Of a stretch of DNA of 8,043 nt, positions 6,677-8,043 are shown in pieces. This DNA comes from Rhodoferax sp. (GTDB lineage: Bacteria; Pseudomonadota; Gammaproteobacteria; Burkholderiales; Burkholderiaceae_C). The notes under the pieces were generated by a model, which worked only from the letters and a program-made list of their open reading frames with translations, searched no databases and was not told where the DNA came from. The position numbers and the translations under genes were made by a program. Each line of letters starts with the position of its first letter. Positions within the stretch are counted from its first letter, which is position 1. The stretch is from contig JAURGS010000112.1 in the NCBI GenBank assembly GCA_030833685.1, forward strand, positions 1-8,043. Reading direction: 5' to 3'.

Positions 6677-6691
6677 ATCTATATAATCGAT
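6677..6691. promoter_or_regulatory. Candidate LysR-type box, ATC-N9-GAT
   Basis: The 15-bp sequence ATCTATATAATCGAT fits the ATC-N9-GAT form of the T-N11-A box recognised by LysR-type regulators. It overlaps the -10 of the lysR gene (TATAAT, 6682-6687), as expected for self-repression. It is centred about 65-74 bp upstream of the candidate ydcS start sites, the usual distance for activation of a divergent target. Binding by the neighbouring regulator is inferred. Confidence 0.45.
6682..6687 (+). promoter_or_regulatory. -10 element (TATAAT) of the lysR gene
   Basis: A perfect TATAAT lies 38 bp before the ATG at 6726, predicting a start near 6694 and a leader of about 30 bases. No good -35 is present: the hexamer at 17 bp spacing is AAATTT, and TTCAAA (6655-6660) is too far away. 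Promoter strength may therefore depend on other factors. Confidence 0.45.
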
Positions 6692-6695
6692 ATCA

Positions 6696-6707
6696 AGGGT
6701 TAACCCT
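6696..6707. promoter_or_regulatory. 12-bp palindrome at the predicted lysR transcript start
   Basis: AGGGTTAACCCT is a perfect 12-bp inverted repeat just downstream of the lysR -10 and about 19 bp before its ATG. A protein bound here would block lysR transcription. It could also form a small hairpin at the very 5' end of the mRNA. Confidence 0.4.
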
Positions 6708-6725
6708 CTATTTTTGCGCCATAGA

Positions 6726-7652
6726 ATGCAGCGACACATCACGATCAAGCAGTTCCGCTACTTTCTCGCCGTCAGCGAGTCGGCCTCGGTGGCCGCTGCT
6801 GCGCGCATGATCAACATTGCACAGTCGGCGGTAACCAAAAGCATTCTGGACCTCGAAAGCACCCTGGGTGTGGTGCTGTTCGAGCGCACAGCGCGGGGCA
6901 TGGTGCTGACCCAGGACGGTCACCGCTTCCAATCAAGCGCCAGAAAAGTAATCGCAGCAGTTGCAGAAGCTGTCCAGCTCAAGCGTGGCCGCCCTGAATC
7001 ACTGAAGGGCAACCTGACCATTGGCGTGACCAGCCTGGTGGCGGGTTACTACTTGGCTGATCTGTTCGCCCGCTTTCGACGCTCACACCCGTCGGTAACG
7101 ATGTCGGTGATCGAAGATGAGCCCCACTTTCTGGAGCACCTGCTGATCAATGGTGAGGTGGATCTGGCCATCATGGTCTCCAACGCACTGGGCGAGCCGC
7201 AGGCACTGGAGGTGGAGCCGCTGAACCACTCCCCCAGCCGAATCTGGATGGCCTCGGGCCATCCACTGGCTGAACGCAACGAGCTCACCATGCGGGAATG
7301 TGCGCGGTACCCGCTGGTGGTACTGGAGGCCGACCGGGTAGAAGTCGTGCTGCACAGCTTATGGGCTCAGCATGGTCTGCACCCAACCGTGCTCATGCGC
7401 AGCACGTCACTGGAGGCGGTTCGCTCGCTGGTTGGTGTAGGCGCCGGCATCGCCCTGCTGCCGGACTTTCTTTACCGGCCCTGGACACTGGATGCCGAGC
7501 ATGTGGAGGCCAGGGTGCTGACCGACGCCGTGCCAACCATCGATGTCGGACTGGTCTGGCGACGCGGAACACGCAGCCGCCCCTTGGCCCTCGAATTCAT
7601 TGAGCTGATCCGCGAGCAGTCCCCCGGCAGTCGCGCACGCCAGCCGTATTAA
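6726..7652 (+). CDS. LysR-family transcriptional regulator, divergent from the ydcSTUV-patD operon
   Basis: This is a DNA-binding regulator that probably controls the divergent transport operon and itself. The 308 residues have the usual layout. An N-terminal winged helix-turn-helix spans about 4-65, with recognition-helix region INIAQSAVTKSILDLE and wing LFERTARGMVLTQDG. A linker helix follows, then a two-lobed periplasmic-binding-like effector domain at about 94-297 (starting GNLTIGV, with VGVGAGIALLPDF near 236-248). The ATG at 6726 gives the standard family length. No Shine-Dalgarno sequence precedes it, and an in-frame TTG at 6714 has none either. E. coli has a MocR-type regulator (YdcR) beside this operon, so the pairing here differs. 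The effector could be a polyamine, aminobutyraldehyde or GABA, but the sequence does not show which. It is not assignable to a named LysR member. Confidence 0.92.
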   Translation: MQRHITIKQFRYFLAVSESASVAAAARMINIAQSAVTKSILDLESTLGVVLFERTARGMVLTQDGHRFQSSARKVIAAVAEAVQLKRGRPESLKGNLTIGVTSLVAGYYLADLFARFRRSHPSVTMSVIEDEPHFLEHLLINGEVDLAIMVSNALGEPQALEVEPLNHSPSRIWMASGHPLAERNELTMRECARYPLVVLEADRVEVVLHSLWAQHGLHPTVLMRSTSLEAVRSLVGVGAGIALLPDFLYRPWTLDAEHVEARVLTDAVPTIDVGLVWRRGTRSRPLALEFIELIREQSPGSRARQPY

Positions 7653-7708
7653 GCCCCCACGCTCAGGCGGCAAGGTTCACCGAGCCGTGGCGGCCGGGGG
7701 GTGGGCCT

Positions 7709-8043
7709 TTACAAAACCCGGTTGTAGCGCAACATCGACAGGCCAGCGCCCAGCGCGGCGAGCAATAGCCCCAGGACCACAAAAAACGCCGTAATCTCGG
7801 TTGTGCGCCCGCGCCCGATGGTCATGCGTGCAGCAAGCTGCTTGTAAATTTTTTTCAGCTCTGCGGCATCTGCTGCGCGAAAGTATTCGCCCTGCGTCAT
7901 CTTGGCCACTTTTTTGAGCGAGTCTTCGTCCAGACGCACCCGCGCGGACCAGCCCTCGGTGCTCAGCGTGGCGCCTTTTTTGGTGCCCAGACCCACGGTG
8001 TAAACCCGCACGCCCCGCTCGGCAGCCAGGTTGGCAGCCACCA
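7709..8043 (-). CDS. VWA-domain membrane protein, BatA-like C-terminus (5' end outside window)
   Basis: Only the last 110 complete codons are present; the frame continues past the right window edge. The fragment shows the end of a von Willebrand factor A fold (AAERGVRVYTVGLGT, then RLDEDSLKKVAKMTQGEYFRA). Next is ELKKIYKQLAARM, a short linker with TTEIT, and one transmembrane helix (about fragment residues 83-104), ending in a basic RYNRVL tail. This tail arrangement is typical of VWA proteins encoded beside MoxR ATPases and DUF58 proteins (BatA type). The metal-binding MIDAS motif lies outside the window, so metal binding cannot be judged. It is convergent with the lysR gene; the 56-bp gap between them holds GC-rich partial hairpins but no clear terminator. 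Confidence 0.85.
   Translation of the reverse strand, partial: VAANLAAERGVRVYTVGLGTKKGATLSTEGWSARVRLDEDSLKKVAKMTQGEYFRAADAAELKKIYKQLAARMTIGRGRTTEITAFFVVLGLLLAALGAGLSMLRYNRVL

Noticed and set aside
7653..7708. Possible bidirectional terminator between lysR and the VWA gene
   Set aside because: GC-rich segments allow only short, imperfect stems (for example CCCAC with GTGGG across about 40 bases) and the tail has just three Ts.

Overview
The window looks like a chromosomal segment from a betaproteobacterium, most likely Burkholderiales and close to Comamonadaceae. That assignment rests on a fairly high GC content and on an RhlE-type helicase and a VWA protein whose sequences resemble those of that order from memory. 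No database search was possible. I see no mobile elements, tRNA or rRNA genes, or CRISPR arrays.

Layout, left to right. Positions 1-826 (minus) hold the N-terminal 275 residues of a DEAD-box RNA helicase (rhlE-like), cut off by the window edge. A 188-bp spacer follows. Positions 1015-6531 (minus) form a compact five-gene operon, transcribed right to left. It encodes a periplasmic binding protein (ydcS), an ABC ATPase (ydcT), two permeases (ydcU, ydcV) and an aldehyde dehydrogenase (patD/ydcW). Gene order and protein sequences match the Escherichia coli ydcSTUV-patD operon. Next is a 194-bp divergent control region, then a LysR-family regulator on the plus strand (6726-7652). The window ends with the C-terminal 111 codons of a membrane-anchored VWA-domain protein (minus, 7709-8043).

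How the genes work together: the binding protein captures a cationic amine, probably putrescine or a relative, in the periplasm. The two permeases and the ATPase import it. PatD oxidises the derived aminoaldehyde (4-aminobutanal to GABA). The transaminase or oxidase that would make the aldehyde is not in the window. In E. coli the neighbouring regulator is a MocR/GntR-type protein (YdcR). Here a divergent LysR protein takes that position, so the control logic seems to have been replaced.

The most interesting non-coding signals lie in the divergent region: an ATC-N9-GAT LysR-type box over the regulator's -10, two bipartite 28-bp repeats exactly 56 bp apart, a 19-bp palindrome and a 12-bp palindrome. 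A 13-bp stem-loop also sits between ydcS and ydcT. I did not find a convincing undescribed system. The window is mostly a well-conserved transport and catabolic operon with an unusual control region.
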